This document shows, piece after piece, positions 34,112-41,788 of a DNA stretch of 41,788 nucleotides. This stretch comes from Pseudoalteromonas sp. P1-9. Lineage in GTDB: Bacteria; Pseudomonadota; Gammaproteobacteria; Enterobacterales; Alteromonadaceae. The position numbers and the translations under genes were made by a program. The first letter of the stretch is position 1, and each line of letters opens with the position of its first letter. Under the pieces are notes generated by a model. It saw only the letters and a list, made by a program, of their open reading frames with translations. It was not told where the DNA came from and made no database searches. The stretch covers positions 1-41,788 of the forward strand of contig NZ_LKBD01000039.1 of assembly GCF_001399975.1 (NCBI RefSeq). The letters are read 5' to 3'.

Positions 34112-34927
34112 ATGGCAGTAGAAATACGTATTTTTAAGGCGAAAGCAGGACTAAATTGGTTTAAGGCAGGGTGGGAGTTATTCAAAGCTCAGCCGGGTAC
34201 CTTTATTTTAATGCACTTGTTTATTGGTGTGTTGTCGTTAATTGCTTTGGTGGCGCCTATTTTTCAATTACCAGCCGCGCTTGCAATGCCATTTTTTACT
34301 GCAGGCTTTTATCGTGCCATGCTTAATCGTCAGCAAGGTAAGCAAATTGCGTTTACCGACCTGTTTGATGTATTTAGCGAAGTAGGGCGCCGTTTAATGC
34401 TGTTTCGCTTAGGTTTGTATCACCTGTTTGGTGGTTTTATATTAGCCCTTTTAACGACTACCCTGTTCCAAGGCCTGAGCGAACCAATTAATGCTTATTT
34501 GCAGGCGGTAGAATCACAGAACGTTGATTTAGTGCAACTGCACGCACAGCAGGTGATTGATAGCATTCAAATATCTAATATTATTGTTTTGGTTGCGGCT
34601 TATTCGCTCTATACCATGTGTTTTGCTTTCACCATTCCGTTGGTTTACTTTTCTAAAAACAACAGCATTTTAGAGTGTATTAAAGCAAGTCTATTAGTGT
34701 TTTGGCACAATATGGCAGCACTGGGTGTATTTGGTGCAATTTCAACAGGGCTTATCTTATTTGCAGCGTTTTTGTCGTTTATTCCACTGTTATTCATTTT
34801 ACCTATTCTTTACGCTGGATTTTTTGTGTCTTTTCAAGCGATGTTTATGTCAGCCATGGTTGAGCAAACAAAACCGCAAAACAGTGACGACACCCCGAGT
34901 GATAATCACGATAGATTTGATGCTTAA
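34112..34927 (+). CDS. BPSS1780-like multi-pass membrane protein
   Basis: A 271-residue inner-membrane protein with about six membrane segments (near 32-50, 53-70, 103-122, 155-178, 195-222 and 224-245). The start, with G-W-E-L-F-K-A-Q-P-G, and the following F-I-L-M-H-L-F-I-G are like the family annotated as BPSS1780. The function of that family is not established. An acidic tail (D-D-T-P-S-D-N-H-D) is cytoplasmic or disordered. It shares one base with the recX start (TAATG), so recX is translated with it. Confidence 0.75.
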   Translation: MAVEIRIFKAKAGLNWFKAGWELFKAQPGTFILMHLFIGVLSLIALVAPIFQLPAALAMPFFTAGFYRAMLNRQQGKQIAFTDLFDVFSEVGRRLMLFRLGLYHLFGGFILALLTTTLFQGLSEPINAYLQAVESQNVDLVQLHAQQVIDSIQISNIIVLVAAYSLYTMCFAFTIPLVYFSKNNSILECIKASLLVFWHNMAALGVFGAISTGLILFAAFLSFIPLLFILPILYAGFFVSFQAMFMSAMVEQTKPQNSDDTPSDNHDRFDA

Positions 34928-35391
34928 TGACCGAAAAAGAACAAGCAAAATTAAAAAATTATGTGCTTTGGTTATTGTCTCGACAAGAGTATTCCAAAGC
35001 ACAAATCGCCAAAAAATTAACTAGCCGTTGTGAAGATACAGGGTTTATTGAAGAGCTAATTGCATGGTGTGAAGAGTATGGCTTTATTGATGACGTGCGT
35101 TACGCTGAAAGCTTTGTACGACGCCAGATAAATAAAGGTTTAGGATTGATGCGTATTAAAAATGAAGCGTATCAAAAAGGGGTTAATGCAGACCTAGTAC
35201 AAACTATTGTCGAAGAATTAGAAATAGACTGGTATCTGCAGGCCCAATCCGCATATAATAAGAAATTCGCTTATACAAGTAGTTCCCTCGATTTTAAAGA
35301 AAAAGCGAAGCGCATTCGCTATATGAGCTATCGAGGTTTTAATCATGAACAAATTGAATTTGCAATGCAAACAAGTCCGTCAAACGAATGA
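34927..35391 (+). CDS. recX: Regulatory protein RecX
   Basis: A 154-residue, mostly helical protein with the three-helix repeats of RecX: L-W-L-L-S-R-Q-E-Y-S-K-A-Q-I near the start, then G-F-I-D-D-V-R-Y-A-E-S-F-V-R-R-Q, and at the end K-A-K-R-I-R-Y-M-S-Y-R-G-F. RecX caps or inhibits RecA filaments. It normally follows recA, but here the gene before it is a membrane protein and recA is not in the window. Its stop overlaps an ATG that starts the alaS frame. Confidence 0.93.
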   Translation: MTEKEQAKLKNYVLWLLSRQEYSKAQIAKKLTSRCEDTGFIEELIAWCEEYGFIDDVRYAESFVRRQINKGLGLMRIKNEAYQKGVNADLVQTIVEELEIDWYLQAQSAYNKKFAYTSSSLDFKEKAKRIRYMSYRGFNHEQIEFAMQTSPSNE

Positions 35392-35399
35392 GAGGTAGC

Positions 35400-38000
35400 A
35401 TGCAGCATATGACGACCGCGGAAATCCGCAACGCGTTTCTAAATTATTTCGCATCAGAACAACACCAAGTGGTGCCATCAAGTTCATTGGTACCAGGTAA
35501 CGATCCTACTTTACTATTTACCAATGCCGGTATGGTGCAGTTTAAAGATGTATTTCTAGGCGGTGAGCGCCGTCCATACAACCGTGCAACTAGTTCACAG
35601 CGCTGTGTACGTGCCGGTGGTAAGCACAATGATTTAGAAAATGTAGGTTATACTGCACGTCACCATACCTTCTTTGAAATGCTGGGTAACTTCAGCTTTG
35701 GCAACTACTTTAAGCAAGATGCAATTAAGTTTGCATGGCAGTTCTTAACGGATGTAATCAAGTTACCGAAAGAGAAGCTGTTAGTAACGGTTTATCACAC
35801 CGATGATGAAGCGTTTGATATCTGGCACAAAGAGATGGGACTTGCTGAAGACAAGATTATTCGCATCGATACGGCTGATAATTTCTGGTCGATGGGTGAT
35901 ACAGGCCCGTGTGGTCCATGTTCTGAAATTTTCTACGATCACGGTGAAGAAATTTGGGGTGGTCCTCCGGGCAGCCCAGAAGAAGACGGTGACCGTTTTA
36001 TCGAAATCTGGAACCTAGTATTTATGCAATACAACCGTCACGCTGACGGTACAATGGAACCTTTACCGAGCCAATCTGTTGATACAGGTATGGGCCTTGA
36101 GCGTATCTCTGCGATTATGCAGGGCGTTCACTCAAACTACGAAATCGATATTTTCCAAAATTTAATTAAAGCTGCGGCTGCGGTTACTAATGCGCAAGAT
36201 TTAGAAGATAAATCATTACGCGTTATTGCAGACCATATTCGTTCGTGTGCGTTTTTAATTGCCGATGGTGTGATGCCGTCAAACGAAGGTCGTGGTTATG
36301 TTTTACGTCGTATTATTCGTCGTGCAGTGCGTCACGGTAATAAGTTAGGTGCAACTGAAACCTTCTTCCATAAGTTAGTTGCGGCACTTGCAACTGAAAT
36401 GGGTGAAGCGTACCCAGAGCTAATCAAGCAACAAGCGATTATCGAAAAAGTACTGCGTATTGAAGAAGAGCAATTCGGTAAAACCCTTGACCGTGGTCTA
36501 GCAATTCTAGAAGAAAGCTTAAAAGATCTTAAAGGCGACGTGATCCCAGGTGACCTTGTATTTAAGCTTTACGATACTTATGGTTTTCCAGCGGATTTAA
36601 CCGCTGATGTTGCGCGTGAACGCTTTATGACAATTGATGAGCGTGGCTTCCAAGAAGCAATGGAAGTGCAACGTAAACAAGCGCAGCAAGCTGGTAAATT
36701 TGGCGCTGATTACAACGACCAATTAAAGTCAGAGAAAACCACTGAATTTAAAGGCTACGATAGCGAGCAGTATACAGGTACTGTGGTAGAGCTATTTAGC
36801 GGTGCAGATGCCGTGTCAGTATTAGAAGATGGTCAGCAAGGTATTGTTGTACTCGACCGCACACCTTTCTATGCTGAAAGTGGTGGTCAGGTTGGCGACA
36901 CAGGTATTTTAAAAGTTGCTAATGGCGAATTTATTGTTGAAGACACTACTAAGCTTGGTAATGCATTTGCGCACAAAGGTAAAGTAGTTGGTCGCATTGG
37001 TATCAATGATCGTGTGGATGCGCAAGTCGATGCATCGCGTCGTGATAATACTAAGAAAAACCACACTGCAACGCACTTATTACACGAAGCGCTTCGTGTT
37101 GTGCTTGGTGATCATGTAACACAAAAAGGTTCATTAAATGATCCTGAGCGTTTACGTTTTGACTTTTCACACTTTGAAGCAGTAACAAAAGAAGAGTTAC
37201 AACGCATTGAAGATATGGTGAACCTAGAGATCCGTAAAAACATTGATCTAAATACTGAGTTGATGGCAATTGACGCTGCGAAAGAAAAAGGCGCAATGGC
37301 ATTATTCGGTGAAAAATACGATGATGAAGTACGCGTAGTGAGCATTGGTGATTTCTCAATTGAACTATGTGGTGGTACGCACGTTAAGCGCACCGGCGAC
37401 ATCGGTCTATTCAAGATTGTGTCGGAAGGCGGTATTGCCGCAGGTGTACGTCGTATTGAAGCGGTGACAGGTGAAGGTGCCGTTGCATATATTAACAAAC
37501 AAGCAGAAACCCTGTCTGCAATCGCTGCGTTAGTGAAAGGCGATGGCAACAATGTGTTAGATAAAGTGTCAGCGCTAGTTGAGCGTGCGAAAGGCCTTGA
37601 AAAAGAAATTGCGCAACTTAACGATAAACTTGCCAGCGCTGCGGGCGCGTCATTACTTGATGCGGTTGTAGACGTTAATGGTGTTAAATTACTCGTTGCT
37701 AACGTTGAGGGCACTGAGTCTAAAGCGCTACGTGGCATGGTTGATGATCTTAAGAACAAACTCGGTTCTGGCATTATCGCGTTAGGTGTTGCAAATGGCG
37801 ACAAAGTAAGCCTAATTGCGGGTGTGACAAAAGACTTAACGGGTCAGTTCAAGGCGGGTGAGCTTGTAAACCACATGGCATCGCAAGTTGGCGGTAAAGG
37901 TGGCGGTCGCCCAGATATGGCGCAAGCAGGCGGTTCACAACCTGAAAACTTAAGCTCGGCACTTGAAAGTGTAAACGCTTGGGTGAGTGAGCGCGCTTAA
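35400..38000 (+). CDS. alaS: Alanine--tRNA ligase
   Basis: An enzyme of about 866 residues (875 in E. coli). The N-terminal class II catalytic domain starts T-T-A-E-I-R-N-A-F and contains N-D-P-T-L-L-F-T-N-A-G-M. The editing domain has H-T-A-T-H-L-L-H and the zinc-binding C-G-G-T-H-V-K-R-T-G-D, followed by the C-terminal oligomerisation domain with Gly-rich G-G-K-G-G-G-R-P-D. ATG 35400 was chosen because AGAGG lies four bases upstream; ATG 35409 fits the family start slightly better and 35388 overlaps the recX stop. Confidence 0.97.
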   Translation: MQHMTTAEIRNAFLNYFASEQHQVVPSSSLVPGNDPTLLFTNAGMVQFKDVFLGGERRPYNRATSSQRCVRAGGKHNDLENVGYTARHHTFFEMLGNFSFGNYFKQDAIKFAWQFLTDVIKLPKEKLLVTVYHTDDEAFDIWHKEMGLAEDKIIRIDTADNFWSMGDTGPCGPCSEIFYDHGEEIWGGPPGSPEEDGDRFIEIWNLVFMQYNRHADGTMEPLPSQSVDTGMGLERISAIMQGVHSNYEIDIFQNLIKAAAAVTNAQDLEDKSLRVIADHIRSCAFLIADGVMPSNEGRGYVLRRIIRRAVRHGNKLGATETFFHKLVAALATEMGEAYPELIKQQAIIEKVLRIEEEQFGKTLDRGLAILEESLKDLKGDVIPGDLVFKLYDTYGFPADLTADVARERFMTIDERGFQEAMEVQRKQAQQAGKFGADYNDQLKSEKTTEFKGYDSEQYTGTVVELFSGADAVSVLEDGQQGIVVLDRTPFYAESGGQVGDTGILKVANGEFIVEDTTKLGNAFAHKGKVVGRIGINDRVDAQVDASRRDNTKKNHTATHLLHEALRVVLGDHVTQKGSLNDPERLRFDFSHFEAVTKEELQRIEDMVNLEIRKNIDLNTELMAIDAAKEKGAMALFGEKYDDEVRVVSIGDFSIELCGGTHVKRTGDIGLFKIVSEGGIAAGVRRIEAVTGEGAVAYINKQAETLSAIAALVKGDGNNVLDKVSALVERAKGLEKEIAQLNDKLASAAGASLLDAVVDVNGVKLLVANVEGTESKALRGMVDDLKNKLGSGIIALGVANGDKVSLIAGVTKDLTGQFKAGELVNHMASQVGGKGGGRPDMAQAGGSQPENLSSALESVNAWVSERA

Positions 38001-38002
38001 AC

Positions 38003-39217
38003 TTGGCGTTATTAGTTAAAAAGTTTGGCGGCACTTCAGTTGGTTCTATAGAGCGTATTGAAGCTGTCGCTGACCTTGTTGTACGTTCTAAACAACAAGG
38101 GCATCAAATTGTCGTAGTGGTGTCGGCAATGTCCGGCGAAACTAATCGTTTAATTAACCTCGCAAATCAAATTGATTCCAATCCAAGTTCTCGCGAACTC
38201 GATGTACTGCTAACTACCGGTGAGCAAGTCTCAGTGGCGCTTCTTGCCATGGCGATTATCAAACGTGGTCATTCTGCGATTAGCTTACTCGCTGATCAGG
38301 CAGGTATTATGACGGATAATCTATTTGGTAAAGCGCGTATTCAGATGATCCCGCCAAAGCGTTTGAATCAGGAACTCGAGCAAGGTCGCATTGTGATCCT
38401 TGCTGGATTTCAAGGTCGTGATATCGAAGGTAATATCACCACGCTTGGCCGCGGAGGCACGGATACCACAGCGGTAGAAGTGGCAGCAGTAATCAACGCG
38501 GATGAATGCCAAATTTATACTGATGTAAATGGTGTTTATACAACCGATCCACGCGTTGAGCCAAAAGCAAAACGCATGGATTATGTTACCTTTGAAGAAA
38601 TGCTGGAGCTTGCTAGCTTAGGTGCAAAAGTACTGCAAATTCGTTCAGTGGAAGCTGCCGGTAGGCATAACCTACCTTTACGTGTGCTTTCAACATTTGA
38701 GCCGGATCACGGAACACTGATTAGTTATGAGGAAAACCCTATGAATTCTAAAGTAGTTTCAGGCATCGCGTTTAGTAAAGATGAAGTACTCATTAAAGTA
38801 CATAATTTGGATAATACGCCTGAACAACTCGCTGAATTATTAGAAGTATTCTCTGATAATAATATAGAAATTGACATGATCAGTAATTTTTCCTGCAAAG
38901 GCGATAAAGTCGGCTATGCTTTAACTGTACATGCAGTCGATTCGCAGTTGGCAGAAAAGTTAATTAAACAAAATCTTACAACTCTTAATGCGGATTCAGT
39001 TACAGTTAATGAAACTGTTGCTAAGATTTCTATAGTTGGCATAGGAATGAAATCTAATGCTGGGGTAGCAGGAAGGCTATTTCGTGCATTAGCGAATGAA
39101 AATATTAACGTTCAACTTATTTCAACGTCGGAGATAAAAGTCTCAGTTTTAGTAGATGAGAAGTACCTAGAATTGGGAGTTAGAGCTTTACATAGTGCTT
39201 TTTCTTTAGACCAGTAA
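38003..39217 (+). CDS. lysC: Aspartate kinase, monofunctional
   Basis: A 404-residue kinase for the first step of Lys, Thr and Met synthesis. The kinase domain has K-K-F-G-G-T-S-V at 6-13 and G-R-G-G-T-D-T-T-A near 150-158. Two ACT domains follow (about 265-335 and 345-404), so feedback control by Lys and/or Thr is expected. There is no homoserine dehydrogenase domain. The start is TTG two bases after the alaS stop, giving M-A-L-L-V-K-K-F, the usual N-terminus of this subfamily; no ATG is available. A strong internal ribosome site suggests a second product (see the entry at 38729). Confidence 0.95.
   Translation: MALLVKKFGGTSVGSIERIEAVADLVVRSKQQGHQIVVVVSAMSGETNRLINLANQIDSNPSSRELDVLLTTGEQVSVALLAMAIIKRGHSAISLLADQAGIMTDNLFGKARIQMIPPKRLNQELEQGRIVILAGFQGRDIEGNITTLGRGGTDTTAVEVAAVINADECQIYTDVNGVYTTDPRVEPKAKRMDYVTFEEMLELASLGAKVLQIRSVEAAGRHNLPLRVLSTFEPDHGTLISYEENPMNSKVVSGIAFSKDEVLIKVHNLDNTPEQLAELLEVFSDNNIEIDMISNFSCKGDKVGYALTVHAVDSQLAEKLIKQNLTTLNADSVTVNETVAKISIVGIGMKSNAGVAGRLFRALANENINVQLISTSEIKVSVLVDEKYLELGVRALHSAFSLDQ
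38729..38743 (+). promoter_or_regulatory. Internal ribosome site and ATG for an aspartate kinase beta subunit
   Basis: GAGGA (38729-38733) lies seven bases before an in-frame ATG (38741) at codon 247 of lysC, right at the boundary to the ACT domains. Translation from it would give a 158-residue protein made only of the regulatory part. Alpha2-beta2 aspartate kinases of Bacillus, Corynebacterium and Pseudomonas-type organisms use the same overlapping-gene arrangement. Confidence 0.6.
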
Positions 39218-39299
39218 AAGTTTCTAACTTTTTGAATAATATTCATGTAAAATGGAATTGATACGGAATCTTTAAACTTTGGATATTTAGGAGCAAAGA

Positions 39300-39491
39300 A
39301 TGCTAATTTTGACTCGTCGCGTAGGTGAAACCCTAATGATTGGGGATGAAGTTACAGTTACTGTACTTGGCGTAAAAGGAAATCAAGTACGTATCGGTGT
39401 TAATGCACCAAAAGATGTTTCAGTACATCGTGAAGAAATTTATATGCGTATTCAAGCTGAGAAAGCAGGTGCTGAACCAGGCAACGAATAG
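39300..39491 (+). CDS. csrA: Carbon storage regulator CsrA
   Basis: A 63-residue RNA-binding protein. The N-terminus M-L-I-L-T-R-R-V-G-E-T-L-M-I-G-D is the invariant first strand and loop, and V-H-R-E-E-I-Y near 42-48 contains the conserved RNA-contacting Arg. It binds GGA motifs in leaders of target mRNAs. AGGAG precedes the ATG, itself a GGA-containing site that could serve autoregulation. Located after alaS-lysC, as in many gammaproteobacteria. Confidence 0.98.
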   Translation: MLILTRRVGETLMIGDEVTVTVLGVKGNQVRIGVNAPKDVSVHREEIYMRIQAEKAGAEPGNE

Positions 39492-39510
39492 TTTAAAGCA
39501 GAATTTTAAG

Positions 39511-39537
39511 AGCCAGCATTTTATGCTGGCTTTTTTT
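39511..39537 (+). terminator. Rho-independent terminator after csrA
   Basis: The stem AGCCAGCA / TGCTGGCT with a short loop and a seven-T tail lies 19 bases after the csrA stop. Confidence 0.9.
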
Positions 39538-39608
39538 GTTTTTATTGTATTGTCAGGGCCTTGTGGACTGATATGATGTATACAATTTTAACAATCAGAC
39601 AGAACGCT

Positions 39609-41429
39609 ATGATCAAACAAACTTCTCTCGCGTTTGCTGTAGGCCTTGCACTAACAGGCTGTATGGATACGCAAACAACTACACAAAAAACATCAGTCGA
39701 ACAAGCGGCAACAGAGCAATCAGCTCAAATTTCAGAAAATCAAAAACTAAATCAACTGGTAGAAACTTACTTCGATGAGGCGTTAGCATTCTCACCTGTG
39801 TCAGGTACTTATGTCGGTGAGTCTCAGTACAATAATCAGTGGAGCCCGGCAATTAATGCAGAGAATAGAGCAAAAGCCACTGCATTTACTAAAAAGTATC
39901 AGGCTAAACTTGCTGAAATTGACGCGTCAAAACTAACAGGACAAGACCTACTAAGTTATCAAATTTTCAAGCGTGACTTAGCACTATCACTTGAAGCGGA
40001 GCAATTTCCAAGTTACTTAATTCCCATTGATCAAATGGCGGGTCAGCATAACACCTTTGCCAGCCTTGGCTCGGGTAAAAGTGCGCAACCGTTTTCTACT
40101 AAAGCCCAGTTTGACGATTTTATTGGCCGTGCAAATGGTTTTGTAACTTGGCTCGAAAGTGTTGAAGCAAATATGCGTGAAGGCATCAAGCAAAATGTGA
40201 CTTTGCCGCAAGTACTAGCCAAAAAACTACTGCCACAATTCCAAGCGCACGTTGTATCGGATCATACGCAAAGTGTTTTTTGGATGCCTGTGGCTGAAAT
40301 GCCAGACAGTATTTCTGCAAAAGATAAAGCGCAAATCGAAGAAGACTATCAAGCGCTTATTCTGAACACGCTTGTACCAGCATACGCAAAAATGGCTAAA
40401 TTCTTAGAGCAAGAATACATTCCAGCTGCAAACGAGAAAGTAGGTTATGCAAACTTACCAAATGGTAAAACTTGGTACGAGTTCTTAATCAAACAACACA
40501 CCACGCTTGATTTAAATGCCGATGAAATTCACGAAATTGGTTTGAGTGAAGTAGAGCGCATTTTAAATGAAATGAAAGGCGTAAAAGAAGCCGTTGGTTT
40601 TGAAGGTGATTTAGCCGCATTTTTTGTTCATTTACGTGATAGCGATGAATTCTACTATGATAAGCCTGAAGACCTTGTAAAAGCGTATGAAGATGTAAAA
40701 GTTAAGATTGATGCTAAGTTGCCAAAACTCTTCGATATTGCGCCTAAGGCAGATTACGTAGTTAAACCAGTAGAAGCATTTAGAGCGGCATCTGCTGCGG
40801 GCGCTTCTTACCAAGCCCCAGCACCAGATGGTTCAAGACCGGGTGTGTTTTACATCAATACACATAACCTAAAAGCGCAGCCTAAGTTTTTACTTGAAAC
40901 GCTCTCTATTCACGAGGCAGCGCCTGGCCACCATTTCCAAATTGCATTACAACAAGAAGTAGAAGGTTTACCTCGCTTTAGAAAATTTGGTGGCTACACC
41001 GTGTTTGCTGAAGGTTGGGCACTGTATGCGGAAAGTTTAGGTAAAGAGCTGGGCTTATTTACTGACCCTTACATGTGGTACGGACGTTTAGTTGATGAGC
41101 AATTACGTGCGATGCGCCTGGTATTAGATACCGGTTTCCATGCCAAAGGTTGGACACGTGAACAGGGTATCGAATACATGAAAGCAAATTCATCTATGGC
41201 TGAAAGTGACATTATTTCAGAAGTTGAGCGTTATATCGGTTGGCCTGGTCAAGCGCTATCATATAAGTTGGGTGAATTTAAAATCCGCGAGCTTCGTGAA
41301 AAAGCAAAAGCAGCGCTTGGTGACAAATTTGATATTAAAGCGTTCCATACACAAATTTTAATTGATGGTGCACTGCCAATGCCTACTTTAGAAGCTAAAC
41401 TAGATAGCTGGATTGAAAGTGTAAAATAA
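39609..41429 (+). CDS. DUF885 family lipoprotein, putative metallohydrolase
   Basis: A 606-residue lipoprotein (lipobox A-L-T-G-C, then M-D-T). DUF885 features are present: an N-terminal helical region starting F-D-E-A-L-A-F-S-P-V, the F-Y-I-N-T-H segment and the H-E-A-A-P-G-H-H motif at 435-442, a presumed zinc site, followed by E-G-W-A-L-Y-A-E-S-L. Related proteins are thought to be metallopeptidase-like, but substrates are undefined. The ATG at 39609 was chosen because it places the lipobox at the N-terminus; its ribosome site is weak. It stands alone between the csrA terminator and the tRNA genes. Confidence 0.87.
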   Translation: MIKQTSLAFAVGLALTGCMDTQTTTQKTSVEQAATEQSAQISENQKLNQLVETYFDEALAFSPVSGTYVGESQYNNQWSPAINAENRAKATAFTKKYQAKLAEIDASKLTGQDLLSYQIFKRDLALSLEAEQFPSYLIPIDQMAGQHNTFASLGSGKSAQPFSTKAQFDDFIGRANGFVTWLESVEANMREGIKQNVTLPQVLAKKLLPQFQAHVVSDHTQSVFWMPVAEMPDSISAKDKAQIEEDYQALILNTLVPAYAKMAKFLEQEYIPAANEKVGYANLPNGKTWYEFLIKQHTTLDLNADEIHEIGLSEVERILNEMKGVKEAVGFEGDLAAFFVHLRDSDEFYYDKPEDLVKAYEDVKVKIDAKLPKLFDIAPKADYVVKPVEAFRAASAAGASYQAPAPDGSRPGVFYINTHNLKAQPKFLLETLSIHEAAPGHHFQIALQQEVEGLPRFRKFGGYTVFAEGWALYAESLGKELGLFTDPYMWYGRLVDEQLRAMRLVLDTGFHAKGWTREQGIEYMKANSSMAESDIISEVERYIGWPGQALSYKLGEFKIRELREKAKAALGDKFDIKAFHTQILIDGALPMPTLEAKLDSWIESVK

Positions 41430-41435
41430 GCAAAT

Positions 41436-41463
41436 TTAAGTAGCAGTTTCGGCTGCTACTTAA
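41436..41463 (+). terminator. Perfect hairpin after the DUF885 gene
   Basis: An 11-base stem TTAAGTAGCAG / CTGCTACTTAA around a five- to six-base loop lies seven bases after the stop codon. There is no T tract, so it may stabilise the mRNA end rather than terminate by itself. The rest of the gap to the tRNA promoter shows no gene. Confidence 0.5.
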
Positions 41464-41555
41464 GACAAAAACTTGTATATTCTAGCCGACTTGGCTACAA
41501 AAATAAGCAAACTGCATATTCTGTGAACGAACAGAAAAAATATGACTAAAATTGT

Positions 41556-41583
41556 TTGACTTATTTTCAATAGGCTTTAATAT
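41556..41583 (+). promoter_or_regulatory. Promoter of the tRNA-Ser/tRNA-Arg unit
   Basis: TTGACT (41556-41561), a 16-base spacer and TAATAT (41578-41583) are followed by the C-rich start region ACGCACCC, like discriminators of stringently controlled stable-RNA promoters. The tRNA-Ser begins about 15 bases downstream. Confidence 0.55.
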
Positions 41584-41598
41584 ACGCACCCACAAGAC

Positions 41599-41691
41599 GG
41601 AGAGGTGGCCGAGTGGCCGAAGGCGCTCCCCTGCTAAGGGAGTATAGGGTTTGTAGCTCTATCGAGGGTTCGAATCCCTCCTTCTCCGCCA
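41599..41691 (+). tRNA. tRNA-Ser (anticodon GCU)
   Basis: A 93-base class II tRNA with acceptor GGAGAGG / CTTCTCC, discriminator G, encoded CCA, anticodon stem CTCCC / GGGAG around CTGCTAA (anticodon GCU, reads AGC/AGU), a long variable arm and T arm GAGGG-TTCGAAT-CCCTC. Confidence 0.98.
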
Positions 41692-41701
41692 TGTCTTGTA
41701 C

Positions 41702-41778
41702 GGACGCGTAGCTCAGCTGGATAGAGTACCTGGCTACGAACCAGGCGGTCGGAGGTTCGAATCCTCCCGCGTCCGCCA
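41702..41778 (+). tRNA. tRNA-Arg (anticodon ACG)
   Basis: A 77-base tRNA with acceptor GGACGCG / CGCGTCC, encoded GCCA end, anticodon stem CCTGG / CCAGG around CTACGAA (anticodon ACG, edited to ICG to read CGU/CGC/CGA). It follows tRNA-Ser by 10 bases in the same transcript, the order seen after csrA in E. coli. Further copies may lie beyond the window. Confidence 0.98.
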
Positions 41779-41788
41779 CTTTACTAAA

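Noticed and set aside
37112..37804. Minus-strand 230-residue open frame
   Set aside because: It lies wholly inside alaS in antisense, is Ser/Ala/Pro-rich as expected from codon bias of the real gene, and has no ribosome site or family resemblance.
38001..38002. Lysine riboswitch before lysC
   Set aside because: lysC begins two bases after the alaS stop, leaving no leader.
41567..41779. Minus-strand 70-residue open frame across the tRNA genes
   Set aside because: It is the antisense of tRNA-Ser and tRNA-Arg. The G-F-E-P-P-T-type peptide is a well-known false protein made by reading tRNA genes backwards.

Overview
The window looks like chromosome of a marine gammaproteobacterium of the order Alteromonadales, most like Pseudoalteromonas or a close relative. 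This rests on gene order and protein resemblance: lptG-lptF divergent from pepA-holC-valS, then recX-alaS-lysC-csrA followed by tRNA-Ser and tRNA-Arg, with a PepA nearly superimposable on the E. coli protein. Base composition leans to A+T. No insertion sequence, prophage or CRISPR array is visible.

Layout. 1-322 is the end of an rRNA operon with two tandem 5S genes, the first cut by the window edge. 673-757 is tRNA-Leu(CAA). 906-12074 is mostly core: an RDD membrane protein, lptG/lptF (LPS export), pepA, holC, valS, a secreted S46 dipeptidyl-peptidase, an iscX away from any isc operon, and an HDOD regulator. 33435-41778 is again core: ribA, a BPSS1780-like membrane protein, recX, alaS, lysC, csrA, a DUF885 lipoprotein, tRNA-Ser(GCU) and tRNA-Arg(ACG).

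Between these lies an accessory block of about 21 kb (12224-33129) devoted to the cell envelope. It begins with an ApbE flavin transferase, facing a minus-strand trio: a Tat-exported DUF1501-like protein, a LamG/c-type cytochrome lipoprotein and a DUF1588-like cytochrome. These resemble the planctomycete-type cytochrome/DUF1501 gene sets. Divergent from the trio runs a plus-strand array of 15 genes with junctions from -31 to +21 bases, very probably one operon. Its first part encodes a beta-propeller c-type cytochrome lipoprotein, two small outer-membrane barrels, a TlpA thioredoxin, a DUF4266 lipoprotein ending in Cys-Gly-Cys-Asn and a DUF3570 outer-membrane protein. Its second part encodes a periplasmic protein of unknown function, three TPR proteins (two of them lipoproteins), a 99-residue secreted protein, one ExbB/TolQ homologue, two ExbD/TolR homologues and a TonB-like protein with an AgmX/PglI-type C-terminus.

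The parts list of the second half (one ExbB, two ExbD, an AgmX-like protein, TPR lipoproteins, small outer-membrane barrels) parallels the Agl-Glt/Nfs trans-envelope machines of Myxococcus more than an iron-uptake TonB system, and no TonB-dependent receptor is present. One of the two ExbD proteins has Ser where the proton-carrying Asp should be. I consider this proton-motive-force-driven, redox-linked envelope assembly the best candidate for a little-described system here. Its function cannot be read from the sequence.
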